In this document: piece after piece, positions 21,673 to 32,937 of the stretch
Position numbering within the stretch: the stretch's first letter is position 1
How the letters are laid out: each line of letters starts with the position of its first letter
From: Lumbricus terrestris
Taxonomy: Eukaryota > Annelida > Clitellata > Crassiclitellata > Lumbricidae
Assembly: GCA_949752735.1 (NCBI GenBank)
Contig: OX457036.1
Coordinates: forward strand, 1,252,620-1,316,619
Length of the DNA: 64,000 nucleotides
Reading direction: 5' to 3'
Program-made: the position numbers and the translations under genes
The notes under the pieces: generated by a model
What the model was told of the DNA's origin: nothing
Databases searched by the model: none
What the model saw: the letters and a program-made list of their open reading frames with translations, nothing else

Positions 21673-23040
21673 GTGCGTGCCTTTTTTCGCGGTGTATAAA
21701 CAGAGGCTCGGTGGTTCTTTAGGCTGTACTGCTGCCGACGCCAATGGTAATCAATAGCTGTGTCTTCAACTGCAGAGGAGGCTGGTGGCACTGTGGGCCA
21801 TTGACTCAGAGTGGTGCTTTATATTATCATCTAATTATATCCAATATTATCCTGTTTTGTAAACCACCACTTAGATAACAAAATAAATAACATAGCTGGT
21901 TTACTAAATACTGTATTGATGTCTTGTGAATTGGTGCGGTGGAGTGGGGAGGATATTGATCAGTTAGGGGTTGTGATTTTTGTGCAAGAGCAATAGTGGT
22001 AGCGGTATGATACGAGTGTGAGTAGGGCCAATAATGACAGTAAATCAATTTATATTAATTATAAGGATATCAATTATCATTAATAATAATATAAATAACC
22101 AGGATAAAAACAAAATAAGTAATTGAAATATAATAAATAATAATAGCTAATAATTAAAATGCTAATTATAGCGATCATAATACCGATCCCACCGAACTCA
22201 AATAACTGGAGAAAACCTAAATTAACTTTCTCTACCAGTTTTTATCTATTGCCATCTTACAACTCAATGCATATCTGCATTCGGCACACAACAACACCAA
22301 CAACGAAAAAGAACCGTACCAGAATAACCACGTCTGTAATAATAATTATTTAATCCCGTGTAACCGCCCGCATATGTATCTGCAGGAGTGACAAAACACC
22401 CTGGTCAGTGGTCACTGTTAAATATATTTCTAGGAAGGGTTTGAACAGTGCAAAGCAGAATTAAGAACATGGCTATTTTTCTAAATATAAATTTCCCTGT
22501 TTTACTTTGTTTATTAATAATACCTAGGTGCGAAAGTAGGCCTACGTTTTAGAAATATAAAAAATGAAGCATAATTAGATGATTGTAGTCGCTAAAAATC
22601 AATGTCAAATTTCCAAAATAGTTAAGTGCCTCTCTTGCCTCTGTGAGCTGGCGGCCATACTGAGGGACTTCAATCATGTACCTCACGTAAAAATAATAAC
22701 GTTATCGGTTCAATAAGAATATGATTGCTGAAAAGAAAAATAATAATGTTATCTATTCAATAAGGATATGATTGCTGATAAAAAATAATAATGCTGACAA
22801 GATGCCGTGCCTGTTACAGTATTATTATGAATATATGTCTTAAGTCGTCGAAGACACAAATGACACCGCATTCCTTTGAGCCAATGGTCGCCTTTGTCTG
22901 TCACCTGCCTGCCATGCATTGGACGAAAAGCGACGGATGGATCGCTGATGAAACGACAGGATGCATCAAGGATTCAGACAAGATCATCGAATACTGTCGA
23001 AAGGTTTGTGATGCACCACCACCACCAGCAGCAGCAGCAG

Positions 23041-23078
<38 letters not shown>

Positions 23079-23154
23079 GCAGCAGCAACAGCAGCAATTT
23101 TAATCGTCTTACATTTCATCATCATCAACGGTAATGATGGTGATTATGATGATT

Positions 23155-23222
<68 letters not shown>

Positions 23223-26200
23223 ATGATGATAATGATAGTAATAATACAAAATAAATATAATAATAATAATAGTATTATTATTATTATTATTAGTAATAAT
23301 AAAGAATAATAAAAATAATAGTGACAATGATAATCATCATCATCATCGTCGTCGTCGTCATCATCATCATTGTTTATAGCTCATTAGGCATATATAGATT
23401 ATAGATGATTATATTTGCTGCATCTGCAGCTCTTTGATTTATGATTTATCTGTATTTTATCTGCATTAATAATTTCACTATAACTGTAGTTATATTAATA
23501 AAAGTAGGTCCTTCAAAATCGTGGACCCATGCCAGTTGACTCACCTAATCCGTTCAGTCTGGCCTGATTCTAATTTCGGTCTACTAAGTTTAATTCCTTT
23601 GTCACCCAAGGCACCTAAGTTTTCAAATAGTGTTTCAGTCTGTAGTCAAAAGAGCATTCAAAATTAATGTGGAGGCAAGGGCGGATACAGAAATTTTCGA
23701 AGGGGGGGGGCCAAAATTTTTGGTGTTGCCCCGGCGAAAATTTTTTTTTTGACCGCTGAAAAAACTGATGACCTTTTTTTTTTTTTTTTTTTAGTCATCG
23801 GCCAAAATTGGGAAAAAAAGTACTTGTTGAAACCAAATGGGGGGGCCACGTCCCATGCAATTTTTAAATGGGGGGGCCATGGCCGGATTGGCCCCCCCTG
23901 GATCCGCCCTTGTGTGGAGGTTGATTATTACACGTAGGCTATATCCACTGAAACGACACAATGTTGCATCTTTTCAATTCGTGCAATGGTGAAAAAAGAG
24001 ATGTGCAACGAACTCAATGACAAAACCATCTTCTAATTAGCCGTCGATAATTGACTAAATACATAATTAATTAATCGATTGATTAATTAATTAATTAATT
24101 GATAATTGTCGTTAAGGTCTATCCGGATCTTTCCATCAACTCCATCTCTGAATCAACGCGTCCAATAAAAATCCGAAACTGGTGTGAATCCGGACGGAAG
24201 AGATGCAACTCGCATTCATACTTCGTGAAACCATTTCGCTGTCTCAGTAAGACTCAACATCTTAATCTTTCTATTGCTGAAGACTAACTCTCTTAGTGTA
24301 AGGCGTTTGTAAACTTATCATGAAATAATAATTAGCAGTTTGTAAAGTAATGAGTTAATTATTTTTGCGATTTTCTTGCATTGAAACTTGCGAAGACTCA
24401 AGGAGTTTGAATTGCTGAGATACTGACTAACTCGATTAATTATTATTCAGGAATTATAATTCCAAATAAAACTGAGTTTCTGGTTTCTCACTCGCGGACT
24501 GTTAGGCGACAGCGCCGTTCATTTTCGGTTACTGGACCTACAATCTGGAATGACATCCCTGTTACACTGCGCTTAATTCACAGGGGTCACCCCACTATGT
24601 TCCTCAAGAACCTAACAACTTATTTAGCCATGGTCGGGCCGCAAGCGCTTCTGAGTAGCCCACCTCCAAGAGGCGCTGTCTGATGATGATGGTGATGATG
24701 ATGAGTTATCTGCCCGATTGGATTACATAGTTGTCAGGATATGGCATTTTAGACACCCAGATTCCTGAAGACCGATAATAACTGACAAATTTTTATATGT
24801 TTCTTATTAAAGGAAAAGATAGGTAGATTTGGAGAATACATGTACCTCAAGCATTGCTTTGAATTTAAAACAGTAATCCGGTTTTGGTAAATGCTTTAGC
24901 AGACAACGCTTCAGTAGTTGTCTCATCCACCACTTCTCACTCCCAGACGACCCCATCGATCGACCAGGATCCAACCCAGGACCCTCTTCCAGACGATGCC
25001 TATGTCCTCTTCATCCGTAACTTCCCCCAAATGAACCTCACCGAACACGAGTATTACATCAGAGCCAAGACTGCTCTACACCAACGTCATCGCATCAAAA
25101 TGGAAAAGGTATGTGCATACACGTAGGCCTATGTCTAGTTGCTGCAAATTATGTTATTATACATATGCCTGCATGTGTAGGCTACATCTGTCTTGTTCTC
25201 TTTTTTGCTCACTTCCCAATTCATGTTTTGTGATGGCCGTTCATAGGAGTGAATCCTTCTCAAGCTGTGACCTACCCACTCCTTTTGTTTCTCTCTTATT
25301 GTGTTGTCAGGGCTTTTTCTTCCCCAGTCATTTGTAAAATTTCTTCATTAGTTATACGTTTCATCGAACCGATCATCTCCATTCTTCTCCGTGTCCACCT
25401 TTCGATGGCATCCAGTAGGCCTATATTTATTTTTCCCTCTTTTCTCATGGCCCATGATTGTATAATTATGCCCATACAGCTCCACAATCCATATCAGTGT
25501 CTTTGTCATCCTTTCCATCAGGTTCTTATTTATTTTCCCTCTTAGTTTTCCTCTTCTTTTTCGGAATGCCCCTCTTTAAAGTCCCATCCTCCATTTGATT
25601 GCACTGCGGCATTTGACTGTTGAATTGTTCTGTGCAAGATGATGGAACAATGGGCGAAAATGAATCGAACGGCGGAGAAGACTTCGATCAGCGATTGGAG
25701 GAATGCGGAGGAATTACAGAAACAGATCACAACGGTGAGAAGGGTTTGGTTACTTGCTATTCAATGGCACTGTGTCTTAACACAGGTGATTACCATCATC
25801 TTTTCTCCAAGCCTGGGAGTGGCACTACTACAGGTTGTATAATAACTACATAATAAAAGGGTGAGGAATTGAAACATAGTTGTTTTAATGACGTGGTAGA
25901 CTATTGCTGTCGCACTGAGAAGTAAGACAGCTCTTTGCGTCTAAATCGTTACCACATTACCACATTGGCTCCAAAGGTTCTTATTACATTCTCACTAAGA
26001 ATGAGGTTCAATGACAATTGTTTTTCATACTAATATTATTTTGTCATCGAGATTGCAAGCTGCCATTTATATAGCGCTACTTTAAGAATAAACTCCTCAG
26101 TGGCGATCCCGATATAAACAAGTGAATTACTATCGAATGACAAGGACTTCGAGTGCTTGTGAATAATTGTGGAAGGGTAACACAGAGGCGCTAGAGCCGC

Positions 26201-29200
26201 AGCTCTTGAGAATCGCGCTTCCATCCGGGGCATAGTGTTCTCAAAGTTTATGGACCGATCGGTTGGTTGCAGTGGCTCTAGGCAGCTTTTTTATCAGCAT
26301 AATTTTCTTAATACAACATCAAGAAAAATCTTTGTAGTCGACGTTATATCTTCGTTATATCATCTCTTCGGTCGGCTTCTACAAGATTGTGAAACATTGT
26401 TTGGCTATGGAATTAGATATTTCTCATTGGAATTAATCATTTTGAGACAAGAAAATCAAGTTTCCGAGTTAGTGAATAACGGAATTGTTTCAACAAACGT
26501 TTAACCCATGTATATGATCAATTGATTTTTGGGCTAATTGGCTATTCAACTCGTTTGACGTTTTGGCAAATGATTCATAAAATATACTTTGGCCAACTGA
26601 TTCAATGATTTGTCTAATTAGACAGATTCACTAGATCATAGATTCATCGATTGGCTTGATTAAATTAATTCATCAAGTGATTTTATCTTAATTTTAAGAA
26701 TCCGATTTAGATTGGATGATTTGTTGACTGTATCCAGCGATTCCAGAAGTTGACGGAAGCTCTGACGCAGGAAGAGAATTACGAGGATCGACAGCTGAGC
26801 GAGCTGCACCAGCAACGCATCCAAGCGGAACTCAACCGACTGAAACGTGATGCACTCGAAAGTTACATGAAAGCACTCCGTGATGATCCGACTGACGTAC
26901 GTATGACGACACTTCCGTCATGAGATGGCCGTTATAAATCCTTCGACAGCATTATAGTATAGTAATAGGGCTGGGAGTTGTTTGAATTGTAAGATCCTGG
27001 TATTTACATGTAGATGGGAAGTATTCGGGTTCGATATCCGCTAGCGCCACAATGTTTACTAAACCTTCAACTTCTACGAAACTGTTTGTAAAAATGAGCG
27101 ATAGGACAGAAGAACGTCTTGCAGGTTGCCTTTAGTTGAATTCGACTCTTGATTTTAAAAAAAATATTTCATTCAAGTTCAACTGCATGTTATTAGTTCA
27201 AATTAATAGACGAATATTGTTGCTATAGTATAACGTTGATGATACTGATCTAAGCGTTGATGATGATGATATGATGATGACGAATTGACGATGATAACAA
27301 TGAAATGAAAGATATGCTGATAACAATGACAGCAACACCAACATCGATTATTATAATATCAATCAATATTATCTGACGCTGATAACATGAGCTATCGTCA
27401 TAAATTCATACAGTGGCACAAAATATGTGGTAATCGAATATGATCATTATTATTATATTCGTTTAATTGGCAGCAAAGCTTATAGACACACCGCTATCAG
27501 ACACAAAAATGTAGTTCAACAAATGAAATATAATTATACTTATTATACATTTTATTTCTTGAGCAGCCTCCTCTGATTTTGAAGTCACTCAAGCATTACA
27601 TCCGTATGGAGGAGCGCGACAGTGACCACACAGTGTCACGCTATCTGCACATTCGCCGGAAGGACCAGCACGAGGCTCAGAGCGTCATCACCTACGTCAT
27701 TGAACATCTGAATGTCATCGATCGGAGAATTCAACAGGCCTTCGACATGCTTGACCGAGTCCCGAAGCACAAGAATATCATCCTGCGAGAAATTGGTAAA
27801 CTGCAAATTACTTCAACATTCATAAACTTCCCGGATCGTAATATTATCATCGACGTAGTGCTGTTTGGCTAGCCGCGCTAGCGTATCTTCAAGGATTCGG
27901 TTTTAAGGACACTGTGGTTGATAAAGACAATGTTCCTACAGACAACTCGATCCAAGACAATATTGCTGCTATAGATAATGTGGTTTCACTTATCAATGGA
28001 TTCTGTTGACAATGTGGTTCCCATAGACAATGCTGCTCCTGTAGATAATGTGGTTCCAAAATCAAAGACAATGGGGTCTATAGATATTAGGGTGTGTCTA
28101 AAAATTAAAATTTCGATGTTAATAACGACCAATATATTTTTGTGTTCCATCTTCAGAAATATAGTTACCCACCAAATTAGATGAAAATCCGAATAGATTT
28201 AGGACTTGCTCAAAGCACTGGAAGAATAGCCACTTAGGCGACATTGTGATACATTGTAATTTTCACAGATTCAAGCAAATTTGAACACATAAACATCAGA
28301 TATAATGCAAAATCCAAAGAAGTACTGTAAGTTGTCATAGTTTATTCCTTTTAAGAAATTTGAAAAATCTGGTTTTACTTGACCATTGCAGAACAAATTA
28401 TTTCTCCCCCTTATTTCTGACCAGGACTTTATTGGAGGACTGGATAAAATTCACTCTGCCAGATCATTCGTCACTCTTGGGTGGGGTCAGATATGATGAC
28501 TCAAGTATGGATTCCCCTTTGGGCTTCATTGTTTCAGGTACATACAGATGAAATAACACTTCACGTGAGACTAAGTTGCTGTCACAGAGAGTGACACTTC
28601 AAGTAAATGATTCCATACCTTTTCAGAGTTGGATGGTCGAGATTATCCTCTCTGTGCTCTAACGTTGCTTAATGGAAAATTGATAACTGAAGAGCCACAA
28701 CTCGATCATGTAAATCATCCAAGTAATCCAACGCCCTCGGTGAAATGCACCTGGTTACCTGAACTTTATTCCCTTGGTGGAATTCATCTTTGGAAAACGG
28801 CTATTATAGATCTAATAGCTCTTGACTATAGACTTCCAATACTGGAGTCCCTGCAGAATCTTGCAGTGAAACACTTTTCCAGAGCAATTTCAGATGCATG
28901 GTATCGATGGCAAGGTTTAAGAGGTCATTTCCTAATTTCGCTTCCAGATTCATCCATATGCCGCCCTTGCAACTCGTTTTACTCCACACTGTGTCAAAAC
29001 ACATGGCCAGGATTTTGTCTTCCAATCTCCAGCTTCAGATCTCAGCCAACAAGAATCTGGCATGACAGTAGCTGTCACTGATTGGAGTAAGACGATGGCC
29101 AATAGTTTGGTAACATCGTTTTGAAAAAATATACCATTATCGTCCTGTCTCTGTAACATCTGGCATAATCTTGTCATTTAAGTGAAGAGTAAGGGGAAAC

Positions 29201-31113
29201 TGTGGCTCAGAAGAATCTCTGCTGCCAGGGCTGCAAGATCATCTCTCCCAAATAGAAAAGTACAATTGGTACTATCTCTTATAGGTTGTCATCCAGACTC
29301 TGATTCCTTGGTGTAGGCGTAAATTGAGTAGTACCTTGCATCAGTGGCGTAGCCAAGAATTTCTGATGGGGGGGTTTGGGATTTTTATGGCCTGACCGGA
29401 TGCCCTTTCTGACACCAAACCAACAGTGTTACAGTAAATAACAAGGGAATAAAGTAACAAAGAGAATAAAGTAAGAAAAACAATTGCTACTATAAGCAAT
29501 TGTTTGTTTTTCTTATTTAAGTGAATAAATAACTTTTTTTTTTAAATTTCCTAAGCCAGTGGGGTGTTTTAACCCCCGAAACCCCCTTGACTTCGCCACT
29601 GCCTTGCATGGGAACCACTCCTTTGTGAAGACAGCTTCGCATAGCCGAAGTGATATCAGTACTGCCTATCAACTAAATCTCAGCTTTTTGTAATAAATTT
29701 TGCATTGCGCCTGCCATATGATACAAGAATGAAAAGCACCACTTCCCGCCTTTTGCAGCACATGACCGATGACAAAAATAACATCATATCAGTTACGACA
29801 TGATCATGAATGTCTATTTGTTGGGAACTAGTCACTGAGAAGGGTTCTATAGCATGCAGCTCGCATGTATTGCAATGCAACCGAGTTCCTAACTTCAGTC
29901 CTCCTGAGCAAGTCCTAAATGTTCAGCTATCGAGATATAATTTCAGATACTCAGTTTACACATGATTTGGCACGATAATTTCACTTGGTCGTTAAAACAT
30001 CTTTTATTTGAAAATTTCACATGTACCTTAAAAACACCCTAATAGATATGGACTGTTCCGACCAGATTTTATAGGCAATATTATACCTGTATACAATGAT
30101 TCCTACAGGCAATATTATGGTTAATGTAGATAATATTGTTCCTATAGATAATACGGTTCGTATTACAGACGATGATTCCTATAGGCAATATGGTTCCTAT
30201 AGGCAATATGGTTATTTTAATCAATAATTAATGTTCCTATAGACAATATGGTTCCTATGGTTCCTATGCATACATGTAATGTGTCATATGGACAATCTTG
30301 TAATCGTAATCACCCAAAGTTTTTTAACCAAGAAAAGCGACACAAAGTTTACAATCGCTCCTTTCTTTTACTAAGTGGAAGAAAATATTTCTGAAATTGC
30401 AGATCCTTTTGTAAGACAATTTGAAACCTTAGAGGAAAATGTTGCGATAGTTCGCGGCGCAAAAGATGACGTCAGCACAGTTGTGAGTGACGTCAGCACA
30501 GCTTCCGGCGACGTCATCACGCAAAATGTTTCGGAGATGGACCAGGCCGTTGAATTGGTGAATGCTACATCCGGAGAAGGGGAAGGGCTGCAGGAACTTA
30601 AAGAAGAAGAGGACGTGAAAGTGAAGTGGACTTCAGATCAGAGATGTAAGCAAGACTTTTAAATAGAGTTATCTGTGTAACAAACGTGATGCCGTATACC
30701 GATTTGGCCTGTATTTTTATATACAGTGATCATGTTATTATCATGTTCGTTTGTTTCCGGAAAATGAAGAAAAAAATCTAGAATGAATTGAAAGAGCAAT
30801 CGCCACACGAACGAGAAATCAAAAGAGGAAGAGGAAGAGAAAGAGGACTAGAAGAACAAGAAAGAGAATAAAATGGATGACGGTGAAAAAAGGATGGCGA
30901 GAGGTGGATGAATAGAAGAGGATATCACAGGGGATGAAGGAGAAGTGTGAAAGAATAGAAGCAGAAAGAGGAAGTAGATAACGAAGATGACGAAGGAAAT
31001 GTGAACATGCAGGATGATATTGCTAACTGTGACGGTTATGCCGGCTGTAACAGTGGTTGACCAGTAGAGGGAAGAATAAGAATTCAGTTATGATACCGAT
31101 CATGGATGATGAC

Positions 31114-31203
<90 letters not shown>

Positions 31204-31923
31204 AGTAATTATGACAGCAATAATCCCAATAATTTTAGTGATGATGACATTAGAGATGACAGTGATGATGACATATATGCTGACAATGATGATGACAATG
31301 ATGATGACAATTATGATGAAAATAACCACAATATTGACAAAGTCAGTGATGATGACTGTGATGATGACGGCAATAAGGACAGTGATAAAGATAGTGATGA
31401 CAATGATGATGATGACAGTGACGATGACAATGATGAAGTGTTCTAATAGGATTGAGAAAATCGAAAAAAGTTCTACCGCAACTTTACAGATTCTACTGAA
31501 GAGGTCGACTTGACGACTGTTGCTATGATAACAGCTTCGACCACATCATCTCATCCCGTTGTCATGGCTACGAAGGCGAAGGAAGAGAATGTGGCAAGGA
31601 AGAGGGCAGAGGTCATGCGCAAGGTCAAACTGGAGCACGTGGCTTTCATGCAGAAAAGCGAGCACCATTTGAACGAAGCAAGTTGAATTAATTCGTCTAG
31701 ATGTAATTCAATTACCATGTTCAACAGTAATCCCACCAACACCATCAGTAACAACAACAGATTTATCACATTATCATCATCATTGTAATAAAGTAAGGTG
31801 CCCGAGCCAGTACATGAGACCAGATGGGAAGGTCGAATGATGGAGTAGGCCTACACATCATAAACTAAAATACAACAATCGCTTATTCACTGTTTTCTCT
31901 TTCTGTATCTGATGATGATGATA

Positions 31924-31958
<35 letters not shown>

Positions 31959-32937
31959 AATGATGATGTAACGCATGCCTTTCAGATGAAACCATCATCC
32001 TACTTTAGATCAAAGCATCGCTTGTGCTTGCACTCGAATTCCTGCCGCACTGAATCCACGCGCTTTATGATTACTGTGGTTTGGTGATCACAAGAGTGGA
32101 ATAGATTTATATTACCATCACTTGGGATAGTGAAAAATGCTTCCAAAAGGCATAAAAATAATCTTTATAACGATGTACTATGATAGTCTTAAATATCAAT
32201 TGACATTACAAAGCACGGTCGCTTAAAAATTTAGGCCTTCTCACGAATAATAATTTCTTCTCTTCGTTGCTTTAGTATGTATCTAATCCTGTTGCTTGTT
32301 CTGTTCGAGAATTATTATTAATCATGTTCCCTGTTCCAGAATTTGTTCAGGCACGGCTACTTTACACCGTAACTTTAAAACGAAAACGTCTGTATCGATC
32401 TAATAGCATTGCACGAGTTATGAGTCGATATTCGCTTTAACATAAACTTTATTCCAAATTTGCTAGCTAGTCTGTTTCTTAACGGTAAAATGTCACAACA
32501 ATTAATTTCTTCAATTATTTATACGGTGCCTCTTTAAGAGGTCAAATCAGAAGCGCCCCGACCCTAGCACGGCCAAAAACACAGTTTTTAGTTGAATTAG
32601 AATACTTCTTTAAGATTATTTTAACGTCACCCGGTTATTACAGGTGGACTTGAAACAACAGAAGTCTACGAAGGATCCGGTTGCATTCATTGCGACCCCG
32701 ATTGGAATGACTCTGTTCAGCATCGCTATTGTCTTGCTCATCGCCGCCACTCTCATCCTATTGCATCGCAGAGCACGTGGCTCAGCAGCATCAGCTTCAC
32801 TCAGAGTCAGCAACAAACCGCAGAGAAGTCGATTTCTCCAGGGAGCCAGGAAGTCATCAGCGAAGAAGACGGATGTGTCGAATGGATACGAGAACCCCAC
32901 CTATCGATATCTGCAGAACTCGGCTTCGAAAGACTGA
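21583..32937 (+). CDS. Amyloid precursor protein (APP/APPL) family gene, ten coding exons, copper-binding domain absent
   Basis: Joining ten exons gives 607 codons plus stop with all phases compatible. The product is a type I membrane protein: signal peptide (residues 1-27), growth-factor-like domain with six cysteines and a GRKRC basic loop (about 45-126), short Thr/Ser/Asp linker, E2 helical domain (about 155-345), acidic/Thr spacer, one transmembrane helix (PIGMTLFSIAIVLLIAATLI), a basic stop-transfer HRRAR, and a cytoplasmic tail with NGYENPTY, the PTB-binding and endocytosis signal of APP. The family acts in cell adhesion, trafficking and synapse function and is cut by alpha/beta- and gamma-secretases. 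Exon phases follow vertebrate APP. No copper-binding domain or Kunitz exon is found between exons 3 and 4. The weakest points are the exon 2 acceptor and the exon 9 donor. Confidence is for the gene as a whole. Confidence 0.9.
22845..23003 (+). CDS. APP-like exon 2: first half of growth-factor-like domain
   Basis: 159 nt, phase 0 to 0. It contains EPMVAFVCHLPAMHW, WIADETTGCIKDSDKIIEYC, giving three of the six GFLD cysteines in the spacing seen in APP. The donor is gtttgt after AAG. The acceptor tgtcttaag is weak (poor pyrimidine tract); an alternative ag at 22,853 would shorten the exon in frame. Confidence 0.88.
23010..23365. repeat. Compound (CAC)/(CAG)/(CAT)/(ATG)/(TAA) microsatellite in APP intron 2
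   Basis: It starts seven bases into the intron, right after the exon 2 donor, and includes a 70-bp pure (GAT)n block (about 23,150-23,222) and TAA and CATCGT blocks. Apparent poly-Ser and poly-Asp reading frames continue from exon 2 but are intronic. Confidence 0.95.
23676..23912. mobile_element. hAT-type MITE (family C), 237 bp, in APP intron 2
   Basis: CAAGGGCGGATaCAG at the left and CTGGATCCGCCCTTG at the right are inverted complements. Identical tgtggagg octamers flank it (23,668-23,675 and 23,913-23,920). Subterminal ggggggcca tracts are also inverted. Confidence 0.93.
24117..24246 (+). CDS. APP-like exon 3: second half of growth-factor-like domain
   Basis: 130 nt, phase 0 to 1, between gttaag and gtaaga. 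It encodes VYPDLSINSIS, then RNWCESGRKRCNSHSYFVKP and FRCLS. The remaining three cysteines and the basic GRKRC heparin-binding-type loop are present. Its length and end phase equal those of the corresponding vertebrate APP exon. Confidence 0.93.
24478..24705 (+). mobile_element. LINE 3' end in APP intron 3
   Basis: The plus strand encodes a short FSVTGPTIWNDIPVTLR LINE C-terminus (near 24,516-24,570). The 3'-end motif follows: cttctgagtagcccacctcc and aagaggcgctg, with a gat-repeat tail. It sits in the intron where copper-binding-domain exons would be expected. Confidence 0.75.
24900..25108 (+). CDS. APP-like exon 4: linker and start of E2
   Basis: 209 nt, phase 1 to 0, between gctttag and gtatgt. 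It begins with a Thr/Ser/Asp-rich linker (ASVVVSSTTSHSQTTP, DQDPTQDPLPDD), then the E2 opening AYVLFIRNFPQ, ...IRAKTALHQRHRIKMEK. It is joined directly to exon 3 in phase, so no copper-binding domain sequence is encoded between them. Confidence 0.92.
25639..25734 (+). CDS. APP-like exon 5: E2 helix
   Basis: 96 nt, phase 0 to 0, between gtgcaag and gtgaga. It encodes MMEQWAKMNRTAEKTSISDW and the following helix up to EELQKQITT. It continues the coiled-coil helix that starts with HRIKMEK. Confidence 0.9.
26738..26896 (+). CDS. APP-like exon 6: E2 helices
   Basis: 159 nt, phase 0 to 0, between tatccag and gtacgt. It encodes RFQKLTEALTQEENYEDRQL, then ELHQQRIQAELNRLKRDALE and SYMKALRDDPTD. The HQQR-x-x-x-x-LN-x-x-(K/R)R-x-A-x-x-x-Y pattern is diagnostic of APP E2. 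It has the same length as the vertebrate exon. Confidence 0.96.
27567..27795 (+). CDS. APP-like exon 7: end of E2
   Basis: 229 nt, phase 0 to 1, between gagcag and gtaaac. It encodes PPLILKSLKHYIRMEERDSD through VIEHLNVIDRRIQQAFDML and DRVPKHKNIILREIG. It equals two vertebrate exons (129 + 100 nt) combined without the intron. Confidence 0.94.
27905..28080. repeat. 18-bp minisatellite, left part
   Basis: Degenerate 18-bp units of the type gacaatgtggttcccata. The array resumes at 30,049 beyond a transposon insertion, so the two parts were probably one array. Confidence 0.75.
28800..29030 (-). pseudogene. Decayed mobile-element ORF fragment
   Basis: Minus strand: KILAMCFDTVWSKTSCKGG, then LEAKLGNDLLNLA and a decayed continuation. 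The pattern CFDT-x-x-S-(N/K)T...G...LE-x-x-LG-x-x-LL-x-LA occurs in a widespread transposon-encoded protein family of invertebrates. Family recognition is by recall of this pattern. Stops and frameshifts surround it. Confidence 0.5.
29342..29601. mobile_element. hAT-type MITE (family D), 260 bp, nested in the 28,087-30,042 transposon
   Basis: CAGTGGCGTAGCCAAG at the left; the right end reads cttgacttcgccactg, its near inverse complement. The flanking octamer ccttgcat is identical on both sides (29,334-29,341 and 29,602-29,609). Confidence 0.93.
30049..30265. repeat. 18-bp minisatellite, right part
   Basis: Units such as gttcctataggcaatatg continue the array interrupted at 28,081. The last few units read gttcctatagacaatatg. 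Confidence 0.8.
30376..30645 (+). CDS. APP-like exon 8: acidic juxtamembrane spacer
   Basis: 270 nt, phase 1 to 1, between ttttactaag and gtaagc. The first two bases complete a valine codon with exon 7. The exon is low-complexity and acidic (EENISEIADPFVRQFETLEE, EGLQELKEEEDVKVKW) with repeated DVST motifs. It is assigned by phase and position; the spacer is poorly conserved in the family. Confidence 0.82.
31105..31440. repeat. (GAT)n microsatellite in APP intron 8
   Basis: A 100-bp pure (GAT)n block followed by about 230 bp of decayed gatgac units, ending 50 bp before exon 9. Its poly-Asp frame is not part of the protein. Confidence 0.97.
31490..31677 (+). CDS. APP-like exon 9: juxtamembrane region, probable GC donor
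   Basis: 188 nt, phase 1 to 0, after actttacag. It encodes STEEVDLTTVAMITASTTSS and a basic segment VARKRAEVMRKVKLEHVAFM, QKSEHHLNE. The frame stays open up to gcaagt (31,678-31,683), after which a TGA follows at once. A GC-AG intron here gives the phase-0 join that exon 10 needs. An internal in-phase gtcaaa after AAG (31,624) is a weaker alternative. Confidence 0.75.
31914..31970. repeat. (GAT)n microsatellite in APP intron 9
   Basis: About 55 bp of GAT repeats with two gataat interruptions. Confidence 0.95.
32505..32605 (-). mobile_element. LINE 3'-end fragment in APP intron 9
   Basis: Plus-strand text atacggtgcctctttaagag and cagaagcgccccgaccctag is the inverse of the shared LINE 3' terminus. 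Only the last 100 bp remains. Confidence 0.5.
32644..32937 (+). CDS. APP-like exon 10: transmembrane helix and cytoplasmic tail
   Basis: 294 nt including stop, phase 0, after ggttattacag. It encodes VDLKQQKSTKDPVAFIAT, then the membrane helix and RRARGS stop-transfer. The roughly 55-residue tail ends NGYENPTYRYLQNSASKD. GYENPTY is invariant in APP family tails. The tail lacks an obvious TPE phosphorylation motif seen in vertebrate APP. Confidence 0.97.
   Translation: MDLKQQKSTKDPVAFIATPIGMTLFSIAIVLLIAATLILLHRRARGSAASASLRVSNKPQRSRFLQGARKSSAKKTDVSNGYENPTYRYLQNSASKD

Larger units (their letters stand above)
28087..30042. mobile_element. 1.96-kb DNA transposon in APP intron 7
   Basis: The left end TTAGGGTGTgtctaaaa and the right end (inverse complement) TTAGGGTGTttttaagg match. 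tagata is present on both sides (28,081-28,086 and 30,043-30,048). It has inserted inside an 18-bp minisatellite. It holds a decayed minus-strand ORF and a nested MITE at 29,342-29,601. The superfamily is not assigned; the 6-bp duplication is short but exact. Confidence 0.75.

Noticed and set aside
28087..28095. TTAGGG as a telomere-like sequence
   Set aside because: It occurs once at each end of a transposon as part of its inverted repeat, not as an array.
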